A DNA stretch of 64,000 bases from Sinorhizobium terangae (GCF_029714365.1 NZ_CP121659.1:3694501-3758500); one strand, 5' to 3'; numbered from the stretch's first letter, positions 46,701 to 57,684 are shown. The notes: generated by a model not told the origin, from the sequence alone. A program made the numbers and translations.

Positions 46701-47840
46701 TCACCCGGAAACCTGTCCGTTGGCAACGGTCAGGAAGCGGCCGCGTTCGCCAAGCGCTGCAAACATGGTCCGGTCGGTTCCGGTCATGAAGGCCTGACCA
46801 CCAAGGCCGTCGACGAGATCGAAGAGTGCTGCCCGCCGCCCCTCGTCGAGATGGGCAGCGATTTCGTCGAGCAGCAGCACGGGCGCATGGCCGGTCATGT
46901 CGCCGACAAGACGGGCATGGGCGAGCACAAGGCCGACCAGCAGCGCTTTCTGCTCGCCGGTCGAACACCGTTCGGCCTCCATGTTCTTTTCCCGGTGGCG
47001 AATGAGAAGATCGCTGCGATGCGGACCATCAAGCGTGCGGCCGGCCGCGGCATCGCGGCCGCGGCCTTCCAGCAGCATTGCCAGATAGCGCTCTTCGAGA
47101 TCGTAGGCCGGCAGGCCGTGCAAATCGTCGAGAAAGCCCGAGAGCGACAGCGTCGCGGAAGGAAATGTACCCTCGCTTTGACTTCGCTCGACCTGGCTTC
47201 TTTCGACCAGCGCCGTCAGCAGGCCCAGCATTTCAAGGCGCGCCAATGCCATGGACACCCCGAGCCCGGCCATTTCTCGCTCGATTGCCGAAAGCCAGGC
47301 AGGGTCCGGCCGAAACTCCGTCAGCAGCCGATTGCGGCTGCGCATCGCGCGCTCGAACTCGCTGGCGCGCCGACCGTGCTCGGGGTCGAGCGAGAGCACC
47401 AGCCGGTCGAGAAAACGCCGGCGATCGGCGGACGGGCCGGTGAAGAGGCCATCCATCGCCGGGGTCAGCCAGAGCACCCGCAGGTGGTCGGTCAATTCAT
47501 CCACGGTCCTGGCCGGCGTGCCGTTGAGCCGCAGGCGGCGCGCTTGGCCATCCTCGGTGCCGGCGGTGCCCGTGCCGATTTCCACGGGCCCTTCCATGCC
47601 CTCGACTGCCGCAAAGACCGAGAAGCCGTCGGCCGCTCCAACGCGCGCGATGTCGGCATAGGCCGCACGGCGCAGGCCGCGGCCGGGGGAGAGGAACGAG
47701 ACCGCTTCCATAAGGTTCGTCTTGCCTGTGCCGTTCTCGCCGGTCAGCACGACATGGCGTGCGTCGAGGTCGAGCGCCAGCGTCGCGTAATTGCGAAAGT
47801 CGGTCAGTTTCAGGCGGTTGACGAAGACCTTGTGCGGCAT
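46701..47840 (-). CDS. recF: DNA replication and repair protein RecF
   Basis: 379-aa SMC-like ATPase that loads RecA on gapped DNA with RecO and RecR. Walker A GENGTGKTNL is near residue 33, the signature STGEQKALLVGLVL near 292, and Walker B PVLLLDEIAAHLDEG near 320. A small direct repeat (VERSQVERSQ) occurs near 209-218. The ATG at 47840 is preferred; the open frame continues upstream without conserved sequence. It diverges from orfA across 188 bp that contain a PHO box. It is far from dnaA/dnaN in this window. Confidence 0.93.
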   Translation of the reverse strand: MPHKVFVNRLKLTDFRNYATLALDLDARHVVLTGENGTGKTNLMEAVSFLSPGRGLRRAAYADIARVGAADGFSVFAAVEGMEGPVEIGTGTAGTEDGQARRLRLNGTPARTVDELTDHLRVLWLTPAMDGLFTGPSADRRRFLDRLVLSLDPEHGRRASEFERAMRSRNRLLTEFRPDPAWLSAIEREMAGLGVSMALARLEMLGLLTALVERSQVERSQSEGTFPSATLSLSGFLDDLHGLPAYDLEERYLAMLLEGRGRDAAAGRTLDGPHRSDLLIRHREKNMEAERCSTGEQKALLVGLVLAHARLVGDMTGHAPVLLLDEIAAHLDEGRRAALFDLVDGLGGQAFMTGTDRTMFAALGERGRFLTVANGQVSG

Positions 47841-47988
47841 CTCGGGTCCGGATTCGACGTTGCTGTCAGGTAGGATGAAAGCGACGCCAAGGCAAGGCGA
47901 AAGGATGTTCGAGCCCGGCCCTGAATCCCCTGGGGGAAGCCTTTGTTTTCTTTCGCCCCGGAACTTTCCTTGGGATCGCGGGTACAAT

Positions 47989-48006
47989 ATGACAGTTTTA
48001 TGACAA
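47989..48006 (-). promoter_or_regulatory. PHO box upstream of orfA-pit
   Basis: Read on the minus strand: TTGTCAT-AAAA-CTGTCAT, one base from the classical 18-bp PhoB site (CTGTCAT-N4-CTGTCAT). It ends 22 bp before the orfA ATG, a position suited to repression. In S. meliloti PhoB is known to repress the low-affinity phosphate operon orfA-pit during phosphate limitation. Confidence 0.88.
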
Positions 48007-48028
48007 TCGACGGTTGGATGCATCGATA

Positions 48029-48673
48029 ATGATCGCTTTGTTTCGCAAGCTTCTTCCCCGCGAGGATAGATTCTTTGATCTCTTCGCACAGCACTCGCGC
48101 ACAGTCATGGGAGCAGCCGAAGCGCTGAATGCCTTGCTCGCCGGGGGACCAGACATCGATCGCCATTGCGATCGCATCGTCGCACTCGAGCATGAAGCCG
48201 ACGAGATCACCCGCGAAGTTTTGCTGGCGGTTCGCCGGAGTTTCATCACCCCCTTCGACCGTGGCGACATCAAGGATCTCATCCAGTCGATGGATGACGC
48301 GATCGACATGATGCACAAGACGGTGAAGACAATCCGGCTCTACGAGCAGAAAAGCTTCGATCCCGGCATGCAGGAAATGGGTGCCGCAGTGGTACAGGCG
48401 GCCCATCTCGTTGCCGAGGCGATACCCTTGCTCAACCGGATCGGTGCGAATGCCCATCGCCTCAGCACCATTGCCGAGGAAGTGACCCGTGTCGAAGGTC
48501 GCTCCGATGACTTGCACGAGCAGGGGCTCAAGGATCTGTTCCAGCGCCACGGCGCCACCAACCCCATGGCTTACATCATCGGCAGCGAAATCTACGGCGA
48601 ACTGGAGAAAGTCGTCGATCGCTTCGAGGATGTGGCAAACGAAATCAGCGGCATCGTGATCGAGAACGTCTGA
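48029..48673 (+). CDS. DUF47 phosphate transport accessory protein (OrfA/Pit accessory, PhoU-like)
   Basis: 214-aa helical cytoplasmic protein of the DUF47/PhoU_div family, normally paired with Pit transporters and thought to modulate them. Two helical-bundle repeats with conserved acidic positions are visible (CDRIVALEHEADEITREVL near residues 47-65 and VTRVEGRSDDLHEQGL near 152-167). The ATG at 48029 is preferred over an in-frame TTG at 48014. The stop overlaps the pit start (TGATG). Confidence 0.92.
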   Translation: MIALFRKLLPREDRFFDLFAQHSRTVMGAAEALNALLAGGPDIDRHCDRIVALEHEADEITREVLLAVRRSFITPFDRGDIKDLIQSMDDAIDMMHKTVKTIRLYEQKSFDPGMQEMGAAVVQAAHLVAEAIPLLNRIGANAHRLSTIAEEVTRVEGRSDDLHEQGLKDLFQRHGATNPMAYIIGSEIYGELEKVVDRFEDVANEISGIVIENV

Positions 48674-49677
48674 TGGATGCGACGCTCGCCTTCCCGCTGC
48701 TCGTGGGGCTCATCGCCGTCGCGCTGTTCTTCGATTTCCTCAACGGACTGCACGACGCGGCCAACTCGATCGCGACCATCGTCTCGACCCGCGTGCTGAG
48801 GCCGCAATATGCGGTCCTCTGGGCAGCCTTCTTCAACTTCATCGCTTTTCTCTTTTTCGGCCTACACGTGGCCGAAACGCTCGGGAAGGGCATCATCGAT
48901 CCCGGGATAGTTACGCCGCAGGTCATCTTCGCGGCGCTGATGGGCGCGATCGTCTGGAACATCGTCACCTGGCTGTTCGGGATTCCGTCGAGTTCCTCGC
49001 ACGCACTCGTCGGCGGCCTCGTCGGAGCGGGCCTCGCCAGGGCCGGCTTCAGTTCCATCGTGTGGAACGGCCTTCTCAAAACTGCCGGGGCGATCGTCAT
49101 GTCGCCTGCCATCGGGTTCTTCCTGGCGCTGCTTCTCGTCCTGATCGTGTCCTGGCTCTTCGTGCGCCAGACGCCTTTTGCCGTCGACAGCACGTTTCGG
49201 GTGCTGCAGTTCGTTTCCGCCTCGCTTTATTCGCTGGGGCACGGCGGCAACGACGCGCAGAAGACCATGGGCATCATCGCCGTGCTTCTCTTCTCCCAGG
49301 GCTATCTCGGGTCTGAATTCTACGTGCCCTTCTGGGTGGTCATCACCTGCCAGGCGGCGATCGCCCTTGGCACGCTGTTCGGCGGCTGGAGGATCGTCCA
49401 CACGATGGGATCGAAGATCACCAAGCTCAACCCGATGCAGGGCTTCTGCGCCGAAACGGGTGGTGCCATCACGCTGTTCGGCGCCACCTGGCTCGGCATT
49501 CCGGTCTCGACCACCCACACGATCACCGGCGCCATCATTGGCGTCGGATCGGCACGGCGCGTCTCGGCCGTGCGCTGGGGTCTGGCCGGCAACATCGTCA
49601 TCGCCTGGGTGATCACCATGCCGGCGGCTGCCGGGATTGCCGCGCTTTCCTACTACGCCGCAGGCCTGTTCGGCTGA
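48673..49677 (+). CDS. pit: Low-affinity inorganic phosphate transporter Pit
   Basis: 334-aa PiT-family permease importing metal-phosphate complexes with protons. The two halves carry the inverted PiT signatures: FLNGLHDAANSIATIVSTRV (about residues 20-39) and GHGGNDAQKTMGII (about 190-203), with PSSSSHALVGG and PVSTTHTITGA. About ten hydrophobic segments are seen. It is coupled to the DUF47 gene and controlled by the upstream PHO box. Confidence 0.95.
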   Translation: MDATLAFPLLVGLIAVALFFDFLNGLHDAANSIATIVSTRVLRPQYAVLWAAFFNFIAFLFFGLHVAETLGKGIIDPGIVTPQVIFAALMGAIVWNIVTWLFGIPSSSSHALVGGLVGAGLARAGFSSIVWNGLLKTAGAIVMSPAIGFFLALLLVLIVSWLFVRQTPFAVDSTFRVLQFVSASLYSLGHGGNDAQKTMGIIAVLLFSQGYLGSEFYVPFWVVITCQAAIALGTLFGGWRIVHTMGSKITKLNPMQGFCAETGGAITLFGATWLGIPVSTTHTITGAIIGVGSARRVSAVRWGLAGNIVIAWVITMPAAAGIAALSYYAAGLFG

Positions 49678-49733
49678 TCGGCTCCAGGACATGTGACAGT
49701 TTTCCACCCGGCATTGAGGCTGCTCAAAAGAGT

Positions 49734-49772
49734 GGGGCGCTTCGCTGTCTCAACGAGACTGCGAAACGCCCC
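49734..49772. terminator. Long hairpin between pit and dnaJ
   Basis: An 18-bp stem with two mismatches (GGGGCGCTTCGCTGTCTC pairing with GAGACTGCGAAACGCCCC) around a 3-nt loop, midway between the convergent pit and dnaJ stops. The following T run is weak. It may act as a bidirectional terminator or 3'-end barrier. Confidence 0.7.
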
Positions 49773-49820
49773 AAGGGTTTTCAGGTCGGGGGACGGCGGT
49801 GCGTCGTGTTCGAACCGATA

Positions 49821-50963
49821 TCAGTCGCTGAGCGTGTCGAAGAAATCCTTCATCCGGGCGAAGAAGCCCGTCGACTCCGGATTGTTCTCCTTGGACGAGA
49901 TCTGCTCGAACTCCTGCAAGAGCTCGCGCTGACGCTTGGTCAGCTTCTGCGGCGTCTCGATCTGGATCTGGATGTAGAGGTCGCCGCTCTGGCTGGAGCG
50001 CAGCACCGGCATGCCCTTGCCCTTTAGACGGAACTGCTTACCGGCCTGCGTGCCTTCCGGCACGGTGACGCGGGACTTGGTACCATCGAGCGTTGCCACG
50101 TCGAATTTGCCGCCGAGCGCCGCCGTCGTCATCGAGATCGGCACGCTGCAATAAAGGTCGGCGCCGTCGCGCTGGTAGAATTCATGCGGTTTGACCGAGA
50201 GGAAAATATAGAGGTCGCCCGCCGGGCCGCCGCGAAGGCCGGCTTCACCTTCGCCCGAGAGGCGAATGCGCGTCCCGTCCTCGATACCGGCCGGAATGTT
50301 GACCGAAAGCGTACGCTCCTCCATGACCCGGCCCTGGCCGTGACATTTGGTGCAGGGATCGGTGATCGTCTGGCCGCGGCCGCCGCAGGTCGGGCAGGTG
50401 CGCTCGATCGAGAAGAAGCCCTGCGCTGCGCGTACGCGGCCGGAGCCCTGACAGGTCGCGCAGGTTTTCGGGCTCGTGCCGGGCTTGGCGCCGCTGCCGC
50501 TGCAGACGTCACAGGTGATCGACGTTGGCACGCGGATCTGCGCCGTCTTGCCGGAATAGGCCTCTTCGAGCGAGATTTCCATGTTGTAGCGAAGATCGGC
50601 GCCGCGCTCGCGCCCGCCGGCGGAGCGCCGCTGGCGGCCGCCGCCCATCATCTCGCCGAAGATGTCCTCGAAGATGTCGGAGAAGCCCCCGGCACCGCCG
50701 CCCGCAAATCCGTTGCCGAAGCCGCCGCCCATGCCGCCCTGCTCGAATGCAGCGTGACCGTAGCGGTCATAGGCCGCGCGCTTCTGCGGGTCCTTCAGCG
50801 TCTCATAGGCTTCGTTGATCTCTTTGAAAGACTTTTCCGCTTCAGCGTCGCCCGGGTTCTTGTCCGGATGATATTTCATCGCCAGTTTGCGGAAGGCGCT
50901 TTTCAGCTCCTTCTCATCCGCACTTCTTGCAACGCCGAGCGTTTCGTAAAGATCACGTTTCAT
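49821..50963 (-). CDS. dnaJ: Chaperone DnaJ
   Basis: 380-aa type I Hsp40 co-chaperone of DnaK. The J domain has YHPDKNPGD with HPD (about residues 31-39), followed by a Gly-rich linker, four CxxCxGxG zinc motifs ([32 protein letters not shown]) and the C-terminal substrate domain. It lies 264 bp downstream of dnaK, but dnaK has its own terminator, so it may have a separate promoter in that gap. Confidence 0.97.
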   Translation of the reverse strand: MKRDLYETLGVARSADEKELKSAFRKLAMKYHPDKNPGDAEAEKSFKEINEAYETLKDPQKRAAYDRYGHAAFEQGGMGGGFGNGFAGGGAGGFSDIFEDIFGEMMGGGRQRRSAGGRERGADLRYNMEISLEEAYSGKTAQIRVPTSITCDVCSGSGAKPGTSPKTCATCQGSGRVRAAQGFFSIERTCPTCGGRGQTITDPCTKCHGQGRVMEERTLSVNIPAGIEDGTRIRLSGEGEAGLRGGPAGDLYIFLSVKPHEFYQRDGADLYCSVPISMTTAALGGKFDVATLDGTKSRVTVPEGTQAGKQFRLKGKGMPVLRSSQSGDLYIQIQIETPQKLTKRQRELLQEFEQISSKENNPESTGFFARMKDFFDTLSD

Positions 50964-51173
50964 GCTTCAAAGAATGTCCCATTGACAAGGCGTGCCAGCG
51001 CGGGGATCCGGCGGCTGCCTGATTATCTTGCCACAGGATTTAGTAAACCTTGAAGCGCGATACCATAGCCAACTCGGGGTACGCGTGGTTTTTTGTCGAA
51101 AAAGGCGCTGGTGCGGCCTGTTGCGTCGTCGCCGGCATCTGATCGACCGCATGCCGGCGGTCGATCGGGCATC

Positions 51174-51200
51174 AAAAAAGCCCGGGATCGCTCCCGGGCT
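51174..51200 (-). terminator. Rho-independent terminator of dnaK
   Basis: On the minus strand: AGCCCGGGAG-CGAT-CCCGGGCT-type stem followed by six T, about 28 bp after the dnaK stop. It separates dnaK from dnaJ. Confidence 0.92.
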
Positions 51201-51227
51201 CCTGTGATGTCACGATCGAAAGATGCC

Positions 51228-53150
<1,923 letters not shown>

Positions 53151-53262
53151 GTCGTTCTCTCCTTGCAGCGGACTGTCGGAACCCGGTCAGGCATTCATGG
53201 GACAGCCCCTAACGGGATGGTCTTTGGATTTCATTGCAGCCGAGGCTGCGTCGATGCGGCGT

Positions 53263-53291
53263 ATATAAGGACCGGCGTTTCGGACTGCAAG
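53263..53291 (-). promoter_or_regulatory. Candidate RpoH-type promoter of dnaK
   Basis: On the minus strand: CTTGCA (53291-53286), 17 nt, then TTATAT (53268-53263), about 113 bp before the dnaK ATG. This resembles the alphaproteobacterial heat-shock sigma pattern (CTTGAA-like and CTATAT-like boxes). No CIRCE element was seen. Confidence 0.55.
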
Positions 53292-53412
53292 GCATTCTGC
53301 GGGGGGATCAGGGGCAAAAGCAAGCGCTCTTGATCGCGGGATGAAGCGATATCGGCACGGCACGTTGGCACCTTCGGCGAATCCGGTCGAAAGGCGCAGT
53401 CGGCGCGACGGC

Positions 53413-55647
53413 TCAACCGCCGGTCAACAGCTCGAATAGCGTCGTCCGGCGGGTCGCGCCGGTCGTCTCGCCGACACCCGCGGGCGGGATGGGCCCGGCG
53501 CTCTCACCGCTGGCGGGTCGCACCTGTTCGATGGCGGCCGTGCCGTCCACGCTTGCTGGCGGCTCGGGAAACGCATCGGGATTGGCGGTTGCGAAACCGT
53601 CGGGCAGGGTGCCGGGGCCGGCGACCGCGCCACCGTTGTCGAACATGGGCTGCACGCCGGTCGTCCCGAACAGCGGCGAGGGCGACAGACCCTCGTGGGC
53701 AGCGGTCATGAAGTCATGCCAGGCCTTGGCGGGAAGCCCGCCGCCGGTGACCTTCTTCATCGACTTGCCGTCGTCATTGCCGAACCAGACGCCGGTCGTC
53801 AGATTAGAGGTAAAGCCGACGAAGAGTGCGTCACGGAAGGATTGCGTCGTGCCCGTCTTGCCGGCCGCCTCCCAGCCCTTGATGCGAGCCTTCTTGCCGG
53901 TGCCGTCCGTCAGCACGCGCACCATCATCTGGTTCATCTCGCTGACGATCGCCGGGTCGAGCACGCGCGGCGGATTATCGTAGGTATTTTCGTAAAGCAC
54001 CGTGCCGTCGGCGGTGGAGATGCGGCGGATGACGTGCGGGGTCGCCTTGAAGCCGCCATTCATGAAAGGTGCGTAGGAGGAGGTAAGCTCCACGAGACTC
54101 ACTTCAGACGTGCCGAGCGCAATCGAAGCGTTCGCCTGCATCTCCGAATCGATCCCGAGCCGATGCGCGAGCTTGACCACGTTCTGCGGGCCCACCTCCA
54201 TGACGAGCTCGGCCGCGATCGTGTTCAGCGAGTTGGCGAGCGCGTCGGCAAGCGTGACCTCGCCGCGGTATTTCTGATCGTAGTTTTCGGGCGTCCAGTT
54301 GCCGATCCGGACCGGCGCGTCGTTCCGGACCGACATGGGCGTGCGGCCGATTTCGAGGGCTGCCGCATAGACGAAGGGCTTGAAGGCAGAGCCCGGCTGG
54401 CGCTTGGCCTTGGAGGCGCGGTCGAACTGGCTTTCGGCATAGTCGCGGCCGCCGACCAATGCCCGGATGGCGCCCGTGCCGTCAATCGACACGAGGGCGG
54501 CTTGTGAAGCGTTGAGCTTCCCGCCCTCTGCATCGAGTGTCGCGGAAATGGCTTCCTCGGCTTTCTTTTCGAGCGTCAGGTCGATCGTCGTGTCGATCAC
54601 CAGGTCCTGGTTGATTTCACCGATCATGCCGGGAAGCTGATCCATGACCATGTCGGCGACGTAGTGCTCGGCGCCCGACCAGAAGCTCTTGGCCTTGGTG
54701 GGCGTCTGCGACATGGCCGTCTTGATCTCGGCGTCGGTGATGAAGCCTTCCTCGCGCATCGCGCCGAGCACCACCTGCGCGCGCTCCTCGGCGGCGTCAG
54801 GGTCGCGGGCGGGCGAGAGCCGGGAAGGCGCCTTGAGCAGCCCGGCGAGCACGGCTGCCTCGCCGAGATTGACGTCACGCGCCGACTTGTTGAAGTAGCG
54901 CCTCGACGCCGCCTCGACGCCATAGGCGTTGGAACCGAAGAACACGCGATTGAGATACATCGCGAGAATCTGGTCCTTGGAGTATTTCTGCTCCAGCCAC
55001 AAGGCGAGCAGCACCTCCTGCACCTTGCGCTCCAGCGTGCGCTCGGGCGAAAGGAACAGGTTCTTGGCGAGCTGCTGCGTTAGCGTTGAGCCGCCCTGGA
55101 CCATGCGGCCGGTCGTCAGATTGGTCAGCATGGCGCGCGCCAAGCCCAGCGGATCGACGCCGAAATGCGAATAGAAGCGGCGATCCTCGATGGCGATCAC
55201 CGCTTGCGGGATGTAGGGCGACATGTTTTCGAGCGACAGCGCCTCGCCGCCCGTCGCGCCGCGATTGGCGATGATGTCGCCACTGACCGAAAGGATTTTG
55301 ACATTCGGCGGCCGGTCTGGGATCGACCAACTGGTGGCGCTCGGCATCCGCGCGCCGTAATAGAGCACCAGCCCACCGATACCGATTGCGCCCCATATGC
55401 CGAGCACGATGCACCAATAGGCGAGCCTGCGCACGAGGCCGAAAAAGCCGCCGCCGCTGCCGGAGCCGCGCTGACTGCCGCGCTTGCCGCGAGCCTTTCG
55501 CTTGCCTGATTCGGACTTGCCGCGGGCGGGCCGGCGGGCGCTTCCGCTCACGCGGTCGCTCGCCTCGACGCGCAAATCGTCGTCATCGCTGTCGACGCCG
55601 CCGAAGGAAGGTTCGATTCGTTGTCCTGATTTGCCGCGTGCTGCCAT
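53413..55647 (-). CDS. Class A penicillin-binding protein (PBP1-type)
   Basis: 744-aa bifunctional peptidoglycan synthase. A basic, Gly/Ser-rich cytoplasmic N-terminus (about residues 1-65) precedes one transmembrane helix (about 70-95). The glycosyltransferase 51 domain has AIEDRRFYSHFGVDP (about 150-164) and GGSTLTQQLAKNLFLSPERT. The transpeptidase domain has SxxK in PGSAFKPF (about 422-429), SLN (about 479-481) and KTGTT (about 606-610). A Pro/Gly-rich tail ends the protein. The ATG at 55647 is preferred over upstream in-frame codons. Confidence 0.93.
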   Translation of the reverse strand: MAARGKSGQRIEPSFGGVDSDDDDLRVEASDRVSGSARRPARGKSESGKRKARGKRGSQRGSGSGGGFFGLVRRLAYWCIVLGIWGAIGIGGLVLYYGARMPSATSWSIPDRPPNVKILSVSGDIIANRGATGGEALSLENMSPYIPQAVIAIEDRRFYSHFGVDPLGLARAMLTNLTTGRMVQGGSTLTQQLAKNLFLSPERTLERKVQEVLLALWLEQKYSKDQILAMYLNRVFFGSNAYGVEAASRRYFNKSARDVNLGEAAVLAGLLKAPSRLSPARDPDAAEERAQVVLGAMREEGFITDAEIKTAMSQTPTKAKSFWSGAEHYVADMVMDQLPGMIGEINQDLVIDTTIDLTLEKKAEEAISATLDAEGGKLNASQAALVSIDGTGAIRALVGGRDYAESQFDRASKAKRQPGSAFKPFVYAAALEIGRTPMSVRNDAPVRIGNWTPENYDQKYRGEVTLADALANSLNTIAAELVMEVGPQNVVKLAHRLGIDSEMQANASIALGTSEVSLVELTSSYAPFMNGGFKATPHVIRRISTADGTVLYENTYDNPPRVLDPAIVSEMNQMMVRVLTDGTGKKARIKGWEAAGKTGTTQSFRDALFVGFTSNLTTGVWFGNDDGKSMKKVTGGGLPAKAWHDFMTAAHEGLSPSPLFGTTGVQPMFDNGGAVAGPGTLPDGFATANPDAFPEPPASVDGTAAIEQVRPASGESAGPIPPAGVGETTGATRRTTLFELLTGG

Positions 55648-55968
55648 GCCGGAAGGATATGTCCCCTTGAGGCCGGACCTTGATCGCTCGAAAGCGATCC
55701 CCGGCGGCGCCATTGCTGTCGTGCGGTTCGATCTCATCTCGCCGCACCGGCCGATGCGTTGGACTCTAAATGCGGCAATTTAAGGGGGAGTTAAGAGTTG
55801 CCGATCAATGAGTTCGGGCCATTTTGACTGCCGAATTTACAAACTTAAGCGCGACCAAATTCTGGTTCGCAGCCTTACCACTTTGCCCCTGCCATTTTGC
55901 CCTGCGTCAAACGCATTGCTGCATTGCAGCATTGACGGTATTAAATCAGCCGAAATGATTTATCTTCA
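55648..55968. other. Intergenic region upstream of the sRNA
   Basis: 321 bp between the PBP start and the sRNA. It is AT-richer than the surroundings after 55780. It should hold the PBP promoter on the minus strand and the sRNA promoter on the plus strand (TTGACG at 55932-55937). No supported gene was seen in either strand. Confidence 0.5.
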
Positions 55969-56090
55969 ACTCATCGAAGCGCTGCACCTCCTCCCGCGGC
56001 GCCCGATCACGGATCGGTTTCACTCCTCCTCCCAGGAACCGATCGAGTTCAAGGACCCCGAGCCATCTCCTCCCGGCTCGGGGTCTTTTT
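55969..56090 (+). ncRNA. Trans-acting sRNA with three CCUCCUCCC loops (alpha-r14 family, NfeR1-like)
   Basis: Three consecutive hairpins. Stem 1: GCGCTGC/GCGGCGC, 55979-56002, loop ACCTCCTCCC. Stem 2: GATCGGTTTC/GGAACCGATC, 56012-56044, loop with CTCCTCCTCCC. Stem 3: a perfect 11-bp GACCCCGAGCC/GGCTCGGGGTC, 56054-56085, loop ATCTCCTCCC, then five T as terminator. All loops are anti-Shine-Dalgarno. This is the layout of the rhizobial alpha-r14 family, to which the S. meliloti nodule-efficiency RNA NfeR1 belongs. The 5' end is estimated from TTGACG at 55932 and an AT-rich -10 region near 55955-55963. Confidence 0.85.
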
Positions 56091-56156
56091 GTATCAGCCG
56101 ACCGCACACCGAAAAAGCCATGGCTCCACGCCCGGCGCCGGTATATCAGACTCGTC

Positions 56157-57047
56157 ATGAAATCCAGGGCAAACGGCTACGTCTTCGCGCTTCTTGCGAT
56201 CGTTATCTTCGCGATCCAGGACGGCATTTCCAAGCATCTTGGCGCCATCTATCCGCCGGTCTTCGTGTCGATGATCCGCTATTGGGCCTTTGCCGCCTTT
56301 GCCGTGGTGCTGGCGGCGCGGGCGCCGGGCGGGCTCAAGGCGACGATCGTGACGAAGAAGCCGGCGCTGCAGGTGCTGCGCGGCGTGTTGCTGCCGGCGC
56401 AGATCGTGATCGTCATCACCGCTTTCACGATCGTCGGCCTGGCGCATTCGCAGGCCATCCTGGCGGCCACCCCGCTCTTCGTTGCGCTCCTGTCCATGCC
56501 GCTCCTTGGAGAGCGGGTCGGCTGGCGGCGCTGGGCGGCGATTTCGGCGGGCCTTGTCGGCGTGCTCCTGATTCTGAAGCCGCAACAGGGCGGCTTCGAC
56601 ATGAGCTTTCTGCTGCCGCTCTCGGCGGCGCTCATGTTTTCCATCTATATTATCGCTACGCGACTGGCGAGCCGCGGCGGCGATTCGGCGATGACGAGCT
56701 TCTTCTACACCGGCATTGTCGGCGCGGCTGCGATCAGCCTGGTGGGCCCGTTCTTCTGGACGGCGCTGGCGCCGGCCGATTGGGGCTGGATGCTGCTGCT
56801 CTGCGTCACCGGGACCTCGAGTCACTATTTCCTGATTCGCGCCTACGACATGCTCGATGCCGTCGCCGTCCAGCCGCTCACCTATCTGCAACTCGTCTTC
56901 GCTTCGATCATGGGCGTCACCATCTTCGGCGAGACGCTGACGGCAAACATGATTCTGGGATCCATCCTGGTGGTCGCAGCCGGCATCTTCACGGTCTGGC
57001 GCGAGCATGTCGTCGCGAGGCGCAAGGCCGGCCTGCCGCCGAAGTGA
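56157..57047 (+). CDS. DMT-superfamily (EamA) transporter
   Basis: 296-aa inner-membrane protein with ten predicted helices in two EamA repeats (about residues 8-135 and 150-285), a drug/metabolite exporter fold. The first repeat ends in LGERVGWRRWAAISAGLVGV and the second in FGETLTANMILGSILVVAAG. The substrate is unknown. It begins about 67 bp after the sRNA terminator. A longer open frame running across the sRNA is in a different frame and not coding. Confidence 0.85.
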   Translation: MKSRANGYVFALLAIVIFAIQDGISKHLGAIYPPVFVSMIRYWAFAAFAVVLAARAPGGLKATIVTKKPALQVLRGVLLPAQIVIVITAFTIVGLAHSQAILAATPLFVALLSMPLLGERVGWRRWAAISAGLVGVLLILKPQQGGFDMSFLLPLSAALMFSIYIIATRLASRGGDSAMTSFFYTGIVGAAAISLVGPFFWTALAPADWGWMLLLCVTGTSSHYFLIRAYDMLDAVAVQPLTYLQLVFASIMGVTIFGETLTANMILGSILVVAAGIFTVWREHVVARRKAGLPPK

Positions 57048-57152
57048 TCCCGCATCGCTTCCGCACTCGGCCATCGCGGGCAGCGAAACCTGTCTTGCCT
57101 TCTGGCTGCCACTTGCCGGGTCTTGAATAGGCCTTCGGTTAAGGAGAAGGCG

Positions 57153-57644
57153 ATGAAGGTTTGTTTGACGGCAGCGATCGCATTTGCAGCCCTCGCGGTG
57201 GTGAAGGCCGAAGCCTCGGCCGAGGAGGCGCTCCCCTATATCGACGATCGCTCCGACGGCGCCGCGCTCGTGCGTTCGTTCTACAACGCCATCAACCGCA
57301 AGGAATATGCCCGCGCTTATGGTTATTTCGCCGACACGCAGCCGGTCGGGGGGTTCGCGGATTTCTCGCGCGGCTATGCGAATACCGTTTCGGTCGAGGT
57401 CAGGGTTGGAAAGGTGACGACCGAGGGTGCAGCCGGCAGCGTCTATGCCGCCATTCCCGTCGCGGTCAAATCCATCGAGCGGCCTCAAAAGATCCGTCTA
57501 TTTGCCGGCTGCTATGTCGCCCGCATCATAAATCCGGCGCAGCAGGCGCCGCCCTTCACGCCCTATCAGATCGAGACGGCGCGGCTCAAGGAGGTAGAGG
57601 GGCCGATCGAGCAGGCAGTACCTGCCGTCTGTGACGTGCCCTGA
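57153..57644 (+). CDS. Secreted protein of unknown function
   Basis: 163 aa with a signal peptide (about residues 1-25, ending AEASAEE). The mature part contains GAALVRSFYNAINRKEYARAY (shown in part: VRSFYNAINRKEYARAYGYF), typical of NTF2-like or DUF4440-like small periplasmic proteins, and two Cys (GCYV near 129, and the C-terminal VCDVP) that could pair. I do not recognise a precise family. GGAGAAGG precedes the ATG at 57153. Convergent with the next gene. Confidence 0.75.
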   Translation: MKVCLTAAIAFAALAVVKAEASAEEALPYIDDRSDGAALVRSFYNAINRKEYARAYGYFADTQPVGGFADFSRGYANTVSVEVRVGKVTTEGAAGSVYAAIPVAVKSIERPQKIRLFAGCYVARIINPAQQAPPFTPYQIETARLKEVEGPIEQAVPAVCDVP

Positions 57645-57684
57645 TCGACTCCCTGCAGCGGCCTTTCAGGGATTCAGCCGCCGG

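Noticed and set aside
47150..47240. Small repeat VERSQVERSQ inside recF as a sign of an insertion
   Set aside because: It is in frame, short and in a variable region; the rest of RecF is intact.
55808..57130. Open frame of 440 codons on + starting before the sRNA
   Set aside because: It runs across the sRNA and its terminator and then out of frame through the DMT transporter gene; there is no ribosome site or domain.
56094..57488. Open frame of 464 codons on -
   Set aside because: It covers the DMT transporter and secreted protein genes in antisense, and its product is mostly charged low-complexity sequence.
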